Positions 53,879-63,265 of a stretch of DNA of 64,000 nt are shown here, one piece after another. How positions within the stretch are numbered: position 1 is the stretch's first letter; every line of letters begins with the position of its first letter. Under the pieces are notes generated by a model that searched no databases, was not told where the DNA came from, and saw only the letters and a list, made by a program, of their open reading frames with translations. The stretch lies in the NCBI GenBank assembly GCA_963556195.1, contig OY744517.1, forward strand, positions 145,062,382 to 145,126,381, written 5' to 3'. The DNA comes from Sepiola atlantica. Lineage: Eukaryota > Mollusca > Cephalopoda > Sepiida > Sepiolidae. The position numbers were made by a program, and so were the translations under genes.

Positions 53879-54872
53879 TAGGACAGATAATTAATGTCCT
53901 GAACTTTTCAGCTGACCAATCTACAGAAACAAATCAGCACGGGAGGGGGGGGGGGGAGAGGAATGACCAAATCGTAAAATAATTGAATTTTATCAATAGA
54001 TCCGGTTTAAATGGTTTCAAAACTAATTTCTTCTGATGAAAAAAAAAAATTCGTTAGGAAGGAGAAAAAAAACAAACTTAAAAGGCATCTATTTTGAAGA
54101 AATTTCTGTGTGCCAGCACGAAGAAGTTTTAGAAATAATGATAGCTTCTCATATGCAAAGATTATTAATTATATAGACCTTGTGAGCCAGGCTGAAATAA
54201 ATCAATTAATCAATCGATTTTATAAGGCTCTTTACAATTACTACCCCCCCCTTTATGCTTTGAAGAAATTACTTAAATGTTCTTAAAACGTGTCATTAAT
54301 AAATTCAATTATTTTATCATTGCATCATTTTAGATGCTAACGATTTGATTTGAAAGGTTTCTAAAATGGTGCACCAATGAACACTTATTGATCCTTAGAT
54401 ACAGTAGTTTGTGCAAGAAAGTTTTAGTATATGTGGAATTAAGTTGATTCATTATAAACATTCTTATAAAGTTTATTTTATTTTTCAGATTTTGTGATAA
54501 AAACACATTAGCATCAAGAGAAAACCATTCTCAACGTATCTATTTTTAACCACAAACTCTAATTAAAATAGAACCCAAATTAAATAGATTTGGTCTTTAA
54601 ACCATAACTTGTATCTTAGACACACTTAAGAATTAAGAAACCACAAAATAAATCCACAAGAGAAACGGATATTTATAATAGCATATCAAGAATGTGACCA
54701 GATATACAAAGTGAAGATGCCTCGTTCTCTCAAATAATGCATATATGAACATGGTCCACACTAAACCTCCCCTGAAAGAGGAAGTTTCTAGAGAATATCA
54801 AATTCACAAACTCAGTATCTCGCTAAGATGAGATTTTTAGCAATGTTAGTTTTTCAGGAAGGGGTCGCTGTT
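53879..54872. other. Unassigned sequence; possible 5S-repeat body at its right end
   Basis: G run at about 53941-53954 and a C run at 54244-54251. Near 54800-54872 the minus strand follows the 5S-like copy with GAAAAACTAACATTGCTAAA, similar to the body at 27.8 kb. Confidence 0.4.
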
Positions 54873-54991
54873 CTCCCAGATACTGCACTTGATATTTCCA
54901 AATGGTTACTCATCTGGTATTGATCAAGTTCAATGTTACTTAACTTCAGTGATCTAACAAGAAACGGTATGTCAACTTGATTATGCTGTAT
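54873..54991 (-). pseudogene. 5S rRNA-derived sequence, copy 3
   Basis: On the minus strand: ACAGCATAATCAAGTTGACA, AGATCACTGAAGTTAAGTAA, CATTGAACTTGATCAATACC, AGATGAGTAACC and GGAAATATCAAGTGCAGTAT. Same order and length as 5S rRNA but the most diverged copy. Confidence 0.75.
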
Positions 54992-56049
54992 ATAAACGCA
55001 TTAGTTAGACATAATTTTGAAGCCAAACACACTTTTGACTTAAGGCACAAATCATAACAAAACATAACCATGTACAGTACACAGTGATTAATCATAAAAT
55101 CTTGTACTGTAGCTGAATATAATACAATTAAACAAAGGCCAGATTCATATAAAATCTCATCCTTTAAATGATCCATTAATGAATAAATCAGATCATGCAT
55201 ATTCTGAGTTTAACTTTTAAAAAGGATCTCATTTTTTATGCATCTGAAGAAATCTACTAACATAATAACAGTTTGAAATATTGTAGTGGGTCTATATTAT
55301 TTCTTTGTTTAATACAATGTGTTTTCTCTGTTTTAATATGTTCATGTATAAATAGCCATTCTTTTGTGTGTGACATCAAGGGAGGTAATTCAGTCTATAT
55401 TCAAGCGAATGCAAACTTCAGCAGCAGCTGACTGAAATATTAGTATTGTTTGTAATGTAAACGTAAAGAAATTTTTTTCTTTTTTTTCTCAAGTGGATTT
55501 AATTATCGAATTTGTTTTTAAATTGGGTGGTAGGATTTGCAGAGTAAATTTTGTATTTCAATATAGTTGTGTAATTTATAGTGGCAAAATGTTTGATGTT
55601 GCTATGTGTATCTATCTGTTCACGAAACAACATAGGCAGGATCCCCAGCAGCTAACTTGAAGTATTATTTGCAAACAAGATGACTATTTTTTGCAAGTGA
55701 TTTTAAAAGTTGTAGTTGAGTTGAGAGGGAATGAACGGTACAAGCTGTAATTTTTGTCGGCACAGGTACACGTGTGTGTGTGTGTGTGGAAGAGTGTCTT
55801 TTTCGCAGATATTGTCATTGATAGCTTACGGCCTACAAACTTAATATTTTATTCTTATTCTTCAGTTTCTTTTGTGGAAACTTTGCCTATCGTGTAAAGA
55901 ACATAAGCAAAAACATATTTATATTCAATTTCTACCAAATAAAATTTTATCCCATTCAGAATTATTTTACAATGGTAACATTTTTCAATAATGATCGACA
56001 AAGCAATAAAAGCAGCAGCATATTACATTTATTAAAGCTTAACAATTGA
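54992..56049. other. Unassigned sequence
   Basis: (TG)n at about 55770-55787. An AAGGGAGGTAATTCAG word near 55379 resembles phrases at 41430 and 42800. No gene recognised. Confidence 0.45.
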
Positions 56050-56130
56050 CTGTACATAGCTCATATGGTAGTGGATCAGACTGAACATTTCTAAGTCTCG
56101 TTTTCGATCTCGACTCTTGTCATCTGTTCT
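56050..56130 (+). repeat. tRNA-Phe-like SINE head, copy 2
   Basis: CATAGCTCATATGGTAGTGG, AGACTGAACATTTCTAAGTC, GTTTTCGATCTCGAC and then TTGTCATCTGTTC. The same parts in the same order occur at 30022-30110. The B box is decayed. Confidence 0.6.
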
Positions 56131-56204
56131 TTTTTTTTTCTTTTTTCTTTTTTTTCTTTTTCTTTCTTCTTCTCTCCTGGAAAATCCATTACATAATATT
56201 AATA

Positions 56205-56250
56205 CTTTATTTAATCCCGTGTAACGTCGGGAAGGAACAGCTAGTACTAG
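56205..56250 (-). repeat. TACTAGC-family end, reverse orientation
   Basis: AATCCCGTGTAACGTCGGGA and AGCTAGTACTAG are the complement of the TACTAGC...CGACGTT head. It may be the far end of the element that begins with the tRNA-like head at 56050. Confidence 0.45.
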
Positions 56251-56765
56251 ACATTATTACAACATAATGATCTGCCCCTTCTTCTTTCACCTTCCCATTC
56301 ACTTGAATCCTTTGATTTCTTCCATTGCAATGAATGATCATCCTGAGGCATCTATTGATACTTGACTATTTGTGGTCCTATAATCACCTTTTTTCTTCTT
56401 CTGGAAATATAATCTATTGATTGTAACTTTGGTGTTTTCTGATCAATATCTCATTTCAATGGAGAACCTGAATTTATTCAGTGTGGGGAAGGGGAGATGA
56501 TTGGAATATGATCATTCAGGCTTCTATTTGCGCCTCCACTAATACAGACATCAAGACCATTGTTAACACGTACTAAATATAACTACTTTCTGTTCTTCAT
56601 TGCTTTTCCAATCAATCGATGATGAATATTGATTAAATCTTTAGGCAGAGTTTTTTCTTTTTTGGCACTTTCGATTAGATTGATTTATCAATCATTGGAA
56701 TCTGTGGATGAAAGGTGTGTGTGTATATATTTATATAGGCACGTGTGTGTGTGTGTGTATGTATG

Positions 56766-56805
<40 letters not shown>

Positions 56806-57450
56806 ATATTACAGAAAATCAAATGCTCTTATTTTAAATTTCAACATTTAAAAAAATTTAATTACTTTAAATAATCGAGCACTGTTGGATTTCTTTCTAC
56901 CAACCTTACCAAGGTGTGTATATATATATATATATAAGTAAAAACGATTTTTCCTCATTACATTCAATCACTATAGGACTATAAACACTAGCGCTACATA
57001 TAATTGCAATATGGTCACACTTTCTGCCAATAACTCATGCGTGTTTCCAAAAATTGTCATTTTCAATCAATTTCAGAATTTCCTACTTAAATTCCAACTA
57101 AACTTACTCTCACAAAACAATCATACTTAAAAGTCGGAGTTACTTTTACTCACACAAAAAAATCTATTACCACTCCCCCATCAATCACGGGTCTTTTACT
57201 TAATTGGCCCTAAGTAAATACGGATCGCTCCCTTAGGCTTAGGTTTTTATTTTTTCAGCGCTTTGATTGGCTAGTTATAAACCTATTCAGGATTAACGGA
57301 ATATGATTACTGAATGATTAAAAAAAACTCTTTGAGAAATAAAACATGGCATCTTTTATTTCTCCATTCTGTAAAAAAACCCTGGAAATAATACATTCGA
57401 TTACATATTACCAGTTCATAATTATATGTAAAGATAAAAAATTTTGACAA
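56251..57450. other. Unassigned sequence with TG/TA simple repeats
   Basis: (TG)n and (TA)n between about 56715 and 56805 and a TA run at 56919-56935. Around 57260-57290 GATTGGCTAG and TATAAAC could be promoter-like, but such words are common here. No gene recognised. Confidence 0.45.
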
Positions 57451-57455
57451 AAAAT

Positions 57456-57484
57456 GACATATCGGATTGAAAATCCGATATGTC
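57456..57484. promoter_or_regulatory. Perfect 13-bp inverted repeat upstream of a possible gene start
   Basis: GACATATCGGATT, a 3-base spacer GAA, then the exact complement AATCCGATATGTC. It lies about 100 bases before the candidate ATG at 57587. It could be a regulatory palindrome or a relic of an element; the role is not known. Confidence 0.5.
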
Positions 57485-57522
57485 CGTTACACATATTATA
57501 CACAAAAACGCTGTTTGACTAA

Positions 57523-57527
57523 TCCAA
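57523..57527 (+). promoter_or_regulatory. CCAAT box (possible)
   Basis: CCAAT 60 bases before the candidate ATG. A weak signal by itself, since AT-rich DNA has many such words. Confidence 0.25.
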
Positions 57528-57586
57528 TTAGATTGCGATATTACATTCTCAAAAAACATCAATCTCAGCATATCCAGTCAGTCAAA

Positions 57587-57601
57587 ATGACGTCGCTTAA
57601 A
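57587..57601 (+). CDS. Possible first coding exon (MTSLK)
   Basis: ATGACGTCGCTTAAA is followed at once by GTAAGT, a consensus splice donor. The exon would end in phase 0. It has a CCAAT box and a perfect palindrome upstream. A candidate second exon, also phase 0, lies at 58321-58395. Five codons are far too few to prove coding, and no family is recognised. Speculative. Confidence 0.25.
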
Positions 57602-57884
57602 GTAAGTTTCTTTTTTCACTTTATAATAGTTTAGTGCGTTCTGTGAGTCTTAATTCTGTTTCAAAATACTTCAATCAAATAAAAAAAACGAACATTATTA
57701 GTTCACATTTTTCATTAACCAATAAATAAACATATTTACACCAGAAAAAACAAACGCAGCAGTATTAATAAAAATGAATTAGACTACAGTAACCCAGGGT
57801 GAAATGGGCCACGGGGGTGAAATGTTTTTTTTTTGTTTTTCTTTTTAACTATTCATAATAGAATTAATGTTAAAGTGTTGTAGC

Positions 57885-58065
57885 TATTCTGATACTATAC
57901 TTAATCTTTTCTCTCCTTGGACATTGAAGGATAAATCTTTCTAGAGTGCATCAATGTTTTTTTTGAGGGGGGGGGGGGCGCGCAATCCGAACTGCTCCTT
58001 TTTGGGGAGATGGATTTAAACCCCACATTAACAAGCGGATACCTATTCCTAAAAATTTATTATAA
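57885..58065 (+). repeat. U2-headed repeat, copy 2 (head truncated)
   Basis: TTCTGATACTATACTTAATC, TTTCTCTCCTTGGACATTG, TGCTCCTTTTTGGGGAGATG, GATTTAAACCCCACATTA. It aligns with 48958-49085 including the body, but lacks the first 45 U2 bases. A G12 run (57966-57977) is inserted in the body. Confidence 0.6.
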
Positions 58066-58320
58066 AACAAACAAAATAAAAAACACATTAAATTTTTTTC
58101 ATAAAACAGTTTAAAAAAAATATCCTTAGTTAGATATAACTTTAATTGATATAATTAGGAGAAAACCGAATAAAGTTCTAAAGCTTCTACACAATACGAA
58201 CCGATGGCCTAATATAAAAAATAGGATAACGTTTTAAAAACATATTTTGATTATTTTTCAACAGAGATAATTTTATATATGTTCGTTGTCAAAGTGATGC
58301 ACATGTTTTTATTTACAAAG

Positions 58321-58395
58321 CAAATAGAGAATCCAGAGTCGATCCCTGAAATTGCTGATTTAAAAGCCACCCTTTCTTTTCTGTTTTTTTTATGA
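58321..58395 (+). CDS. Possible second coding exon
   Basis: After ATTTACAAAG (a weak acceptor) the frame reads QIENPESIPEIADLKATLSF and ends LFFL and a TGA stop at 58393-58395. In phase with the candidate exon at 57587-57601 it would give a 29-residue peptide, or the exon may end earlier at a donor. Composition is less biased than neighbouring AT-rich frames. No family recognised; speculative. Confidence 0.2.
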   Translation, partial: QIENPESIPEIADLKATLSFLFFL

Positions 58396-59532
58396 ACTTT
58401 TCCAGCTCATTTTTTTCTAAACAATTATAAATATACATAGTCTAAAATAAAAACCAGTAAAATTAAATTTTCTGTTTACATTGGAAGTTTTTTAAATTCA
58501 AAATTTCCTTTCATTTAATAAATTCTGTTTCCTTTTTATCAATAACCCCCCCCCCCCCCCCCCAATTAAATAGACATGCTGGCTTTCTATAATTTTAGTT
58601 CAGTTTTCTTTTCAGACTATTCTATCAACTATAATTTGGAAAAAAAAAAAAACTCCTTTTATTTGGGGTTTCGGCATTACCCATAATCAACTTATAACTT
58701 TTGTTTTAGTATAAAAAAACACTACCAACAAAAAACATTACACACCCTAAGTTGTGTTGTTAATGTTGAGATCGATGGTCTAAACAGAATGTGCTAAAAA
58801 ATTGTGTATAGGCGATAAAAATGGTTATGTTTTTGTTTTTTTAATATTAATACATGAGGAAACAGTTAAAATGTATTTAATATTACGCATGTAATCTGAA
58901 GAAAAACACGTTTAGAATGTGTAAAAATGTGAGAATAATCGAGATTGAAAAAAAAATGGAGTTTTACTGGGACCGGAAGTGCTGTTGTATTGCTCATGGA
59001 TCTATTTTTTTTACATTGCTCAAGACGAAAAAAGTGTTAAAACATCCTTTTTCCCCTATTACGACGTAATACTGAATTAATTTTAACCCCAAAACGTTCT
59101 TAATGTCATAATTTTAAAAATAATATGTATATTATCATCTATCCAATAATTTAATTCAAATTTTTGAAGAAACTCAACATTTACCAGTTATGCCAAGTTT
59201 TATCGTACACGTAAAACGGCGAAATGAAAATTAGATCGGAAATATATAGTTGCCATCTAAACAAGTCAGGAAATAGGGTAGCTAAGGGAGATACATAACT
59301 CAAGTTTATAAACATGTCTGCTTTAATTAGAAAATTATGAAACGAAGTTATTGTTCTTTCTGAGCTAGAATATTTCTCTTTGTTTATAAATATTGCGACT
59401 ACATCTTTCCGCTCCATTTTCATTTCGGTGTTTTACAAAAGTTTTTTTTCTTCTCATCTATTCTAACTATATTAACATTTAAAACGGTTTATGCTTATTT
59501 AATTCTGTGATACAACATAATATTTTGTTATG

Positions 59533-59570
<38 letters not shown>

Positions 59571-60195
59571 TATACTTCTAAAAGAAAAGTTCAATTAAAC
59601 CAGAGGAATTCAATAACCAAAGCGATAAGTTGCAGCGATCTGTAAATTGACTTTTTTTGTTATTTCTTTCTTACAATAACATCTAACAACAGAAGTATTC
59701 ATGGGCAAGCATTAAATATATATATATATATATTAGTCTTGGAAGTTTCTCAACCATTAAAACTATATTAAAAAAAAAACAAAAAAAACAAAAAAAAAAA
59801 ACCAACCTTAAGTCCCAAGTCGTTCAGTGGAAAATCACTCATGTAAGTCAATTTAACTTTTTCAGTTATTATATTAGTTTGCTTCTAACATTATTTAAGG
59901 GATCATCAGTTGTTTGCCATGAAAAACTGTTTCGGGAATTTAAAAACAAGACCGTATTTAATTTCATGGCTTCCCAGCAGAGTTGATCAGACCCCACTTC
60001 CCTTAAAAGACAAAAACATAAACGTTCCGTATAATAAACCTAAGTTTTGTTCCGTATAAATGTTTAACTAACTTATATTAGTTATTAAAAAAAGAAAAAA
60101 GTCCTCCTTACCTGTGTTGTTTGTCTAATAAAATTTATCCGTTACTTACAAAAATGTTGCTGCATTTTAAAGTGTGTAGACGAATCCATTAAAAT
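58396..60195. other. Unassigned sequence
   Basis: C18 run at 58546-58563, (TA)n at 59534-59570 and 59717-59733, A-rich tract near 59770-59800. The minus frame 59423-59181 has no motif. No gene recognised. Confidence 0.5.
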
Positions 60196-60216
60196 TATAT
60201 ATACATATATATATAC
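60196..60216. repeat. AT-rich microsatellite at the 3' border of the Penelope-like element
   Basis: ATTATATATACATATATATA. Together with the tract at 62854-62900 it brackets the element. Confidence 0.7.
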
Positions 60217-60232
60217 TTTTAGTCCTTTTTTC

Positions 60233-60258
60233 TCCTCCTCCTCCTCCTCCTCCTCCTT
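60233..60258. repeat. (TCC)n microsatellite
   Basis: Plus strand (CCT)n; on the element's own strand it is (GGA)n near its 3' end. Confidence 0.9.
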
Positions 60259-60304
60259 TGTTGTTCAATTCCTTGACATCAATTTCAAATAAATATTAAT
60301 CCTC

Positions 60305-60490
60305 CTTGTCAACTCACAGCGTTCATAAGCTTAACTGCCGATTTTCTTTTTCTTCTTCATTTTTAACTCACAGCGCCTCCAACCGGCGTTCATAAGCCAA
60401 CTGTCCTTCTTTTCTCTCTTTCTTCTTCTTTATTTAAACTCACAGCGTTTCCAATTGGCTTTATAAGCTAACTGTCGATTTTTTCTCTTT
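60305..60490 (-). repeat. Three tandem units in the 3' region of the Penelope-like element
   Basis: Each unit on the minus strand has ACAGTT(A/G)GCTTAT, then AACGC or a CCAATTGG/CCGGTTGG variant, then GCTGTGAGTT and a GAAGAAGAAA-rich spacer. Units centre near 60460, 60390 and 60330. They lie between the RT stop (60586) and the (GGA)n tract. Probably part of the element's 3' untranslated region. Confidence 0.65.
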
Positions 60491-60585
60491 AACTTTTTCA
60501 ACATTTCTTTCCTTCTTCATCCCTTTCTACTGTCTATTAAACGTAACTATTTTTTATATAATTAGTATATGTGTTATATATACGA

Positions 60586-62858
60586 TTATACATATTCAAC
60601 ATTATTTTTATTTATATTTAGATAGCTTTGGATTTGTTCTATCAATTTACTTTGATTAATTTGATAAGACTTAAAAGCATCAGGATGGCGAGTAATTGCC
60701 TTATTTAATTGTCTAAATATTTTATTCTGATCGCCACCTTGTTTAATCATTCTTATTATTAGGTCAGAAATTGGAGGCATAAAATCTACCAATTTTAAGG
60801 TAACACGAGCAATCCTCAGAAATTTGGACATAATACTCCCGTAAAATATATACACAGGGCAGGTACTATTTTTATGTGGCATCCGTACGATACGAAAAGG
60901 AAATTAATTTCTTTTATCAAACAGTTTATAGATAAATATTTTATCTTCAATTTTTATATCCAAATCAAGAAAAGTAGCTTGTGTTCCCTTATGTTCACAG
61001 TTTAATTTTAACTCTTTAGGATATATTAAATGTTTAGTATTTGCAAACTCATCGCTATCATTAATGCAAACAAGGTCGTCAATATATCGTCTACATCCAT
61101 GATAACTATACGCTTTAGATATATCGTTTTTTATTAATGATGATATATACATATATTCAAGTCTATGTAAATAGAGATTTGCCCAAAATGGAGAAGGATC
61201 CAAACCCATTGGAATACCTATTGTTTGGAGTAGTACTTTATTTCCTATTTGAAAGTAACTCTCTTTTATAAGGTGACTTATAAGCATTGTCAGACCAGTT
61301 TTGGACACACTCGTCTTACCATTTTTAGTTTTACACCAAAAGGCTTTAGATTTTGCAAAGTCTATGTATTTACCTTTTCCTCCTGCAAAAGCTAAATCTA
61401 TAGTATTACCTAATTCTTTAATAAGTTCTTTATGTGGTATTTTTGTATATAATGTACTAAAATTATATGTCGAGATTGATTTAGCCTGTTTACGAGAATT
61501 AATACGATCCAATTTTTCTTTTACTAGATCTGAATTATTTATCACCCAAAATAGGTTTATATTACTATAGAATTTACTTTTTTTATGGAAATTATTTATT
61601 TGATTTATAATTAATTTAAAGACTTTAGATACAGCTTTACTTAAAGGTTTAGTGATGCACATTTTTGAGGCAACAATAAAACTGACGCCAACTGGTGTTT
61701 TATGCATTTTAGGTATCCAATACATACATAGAAGTTTTTTGTACTTTTCTAATTTTAATCCTAATTTTTCACAAATAACAGTATTGTTTATAATAATATT
61801 ATCGCCTTTACTATTACTTAATTTATAAGTATCTGAAGCTTCACCTATTATTCCTACTTCTAGCAATAAGCGTTGTATATAATATTTTTTACAGATAAAA
61901 GTTACATTATTTGTCGCCTTATCAATAGGAACTATTACAAACGTATTTTGAAGCATTTCAAGCTCCGTAGTTATTTGTGGATTTCTAAGGAGGGGATTCG
62001 TTTTTTTAGGGTGTTTAAATTCTTTTAAACGTTCTACTTTTTTATTTACGAATCTAAGTACATTATTTTTCCATGCGTCAAATGTAGAGTGTAATAGTTT
62101 ATGCTTTTTTGCCATGGATGCAGTGAAATTATCTAACGCTTTATTTATTTCCTTAACACATTTTGCATAATTTAAACCTTTAGGTTCTCTATAGTTTGGG
62201 CCTTTACTTAGGAGTTTTTTTTAATTTAGAATTTTTAACTATCGCTAGCTTACCAGTAATCATATGCCATATGTCAGTATTACATAAAGGGGAGGATTCA
62301 CATTCACATGATGGTATATACATTTCATCATTATCAGTAATATTTAAATTCTCTACAGTTTCTTTATAGTTAAAAACCTTATTCCGTATAGTTTGCCCTA
62401 GTTTATGTTACTATTGGTTTCTATTCCTCTTTTTTAAGTTCATTGGGCAGTGACTGAATGATTTCTAGATTATTAAATATTTTAGGCAGATTTATATCAT
62501 CAAATCCTTTATTTTCATACAGGACTACACAACCATTTCTAGGTTTATTTTTTATACCCTCAACAGGTGGCTTGTATAATTTTGTATCGATAATATCCAT
62601 GATATACTCATACCATTGAGGAAGTTCTTCTTTCCTATATATCATATCCGGGTTTAATAATATTTTAGATGCTATGTCTTTTAATACCTTTTTCTTTGTT
62701 TTATTAAGAAGTTTTTTTAATGTAATTAAAAGACTCGGAAATATTAGTCATGATAATTTCTTTAGTTTTTTTAAAAAACTCCTCGCATGAAACGGCAGAT
62801 TCTCTATTGTTTCTATTAACATGTGTTCTATCTCTAGTACCATAGCGAGGCAAAGCTT
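60586..62858 (-). pseudogene. Naiad-type Penelope-like retroelement, single ORF with five or more lesions
   Basis: Order on the minus strand. (1) RYGTRDRTHVN (62851-62819), fitting the end of an N-terminal GIY-YIG endonuclease domain by position, cut off by a microsatellite. (2) A linker with LGQTIRNKVFNYKE (about 62405-62364). (3) CECESSPLC (62314-62288), the CxC motif, then WHMITGKLAIVKN. (4) LLSKGPNYREPKGLNY. (5) The RT core: IPKMHK, motif A STYNFSTLYTKIPH, QTIGIPMG, YIDD (residues 344-347 of the 403-codon frame 62115-60904), FLDLDI. (6) The C-terminal YIFYGSIMSKFLRIARVTL and GGDQNKIFRQLNKA. Lesions: extra A in an A7 run (62712-62718), TAG at 62421-62423, a lost base near 62405, an extra A in an A8 run (62215-62222), Asn for the catalytic Asp in motif A (61462-61464), TAA at 60904-60906. 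The N-terminal endonuclease side and CxC motif are the published marks of the Naiad clade. Dead. Confidence 0.85.
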
Positions 62859-62900
62859 ATATATATATATATGTATATATATATGTATATATATGTATAC
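62854..62900. repeat. (TA)n/(TATATG)n microsatellite at the 5' border of the Penelope-like element
   Basis: TA-rich sequence with periodic TATATG. It directly abuts the first recognisable codons of the element. Confidence 0.9.
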
Positions 62901-63017
62901 ATATGTTTTCTTTTCCCACTGCGTGATTGGAAATTTTCGGCAACTCTTGTCGCCTTTTTCAAACAAATATGAAATTATGAAAATCAATAGCAAAATATTA
63001 TATATATAATTAGAAAA

Positions 63018-63235
63018 ACAGTGACCAGTTGGTTCACCCATTGAGTTCGGGTTAGTGTTTGAATCAGGAAAAAATAAGTTTGCAAAGCAAGTTAAAATAA
63101 AAAATAAAGACAAAATCCCAAATTAATCTCTTTCTGTTCGCCATAACAATCTCACTCACTCTCCCTTGTGTTATTCCCTTTTGTTTATAATGAACTATTC
63201 CTACCTTGACTTTTATTAACTTTGACTGTTAATAG
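63018..63235 (+). repeat. Repeat G copy B
   Basis: Uninterrupted relative of 3258-3409 plus 4356-4460: AAGTTTGCAAAGCAAGTTAA, AAAGACAAAATCCCAAAT, then TTTTGTTTATAATGAACTAT and CTGTTAATAG. It shows the arrangement before the insertion found in copy A. Confidence 0.7.
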
Positions 63236-63265
63236 AGAGAGAGAGAGAGAGATAAAGAGAGAGAT
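63236..63265. repeat. (GA)n microsatellite
   Basis: AGAGAGAGAGAGAGAGATAA and similar, right after repeat G. Confidence 0.9.

Noticed and set aside
60904..60906. TAA in the Penelope-like ORF as a recoded (readthrough) codon
   Set aside because: Some Naiads use UGA for selenocysteine, but this is TAA and the copy has other lesions, so it is a plain nonsense mutation.
62748..63113. 121-codon minus frame upstream of the Penelope-like RT
   Set aside because: It runs through the microsatellite and reads the element in a different frame from the conserved one.
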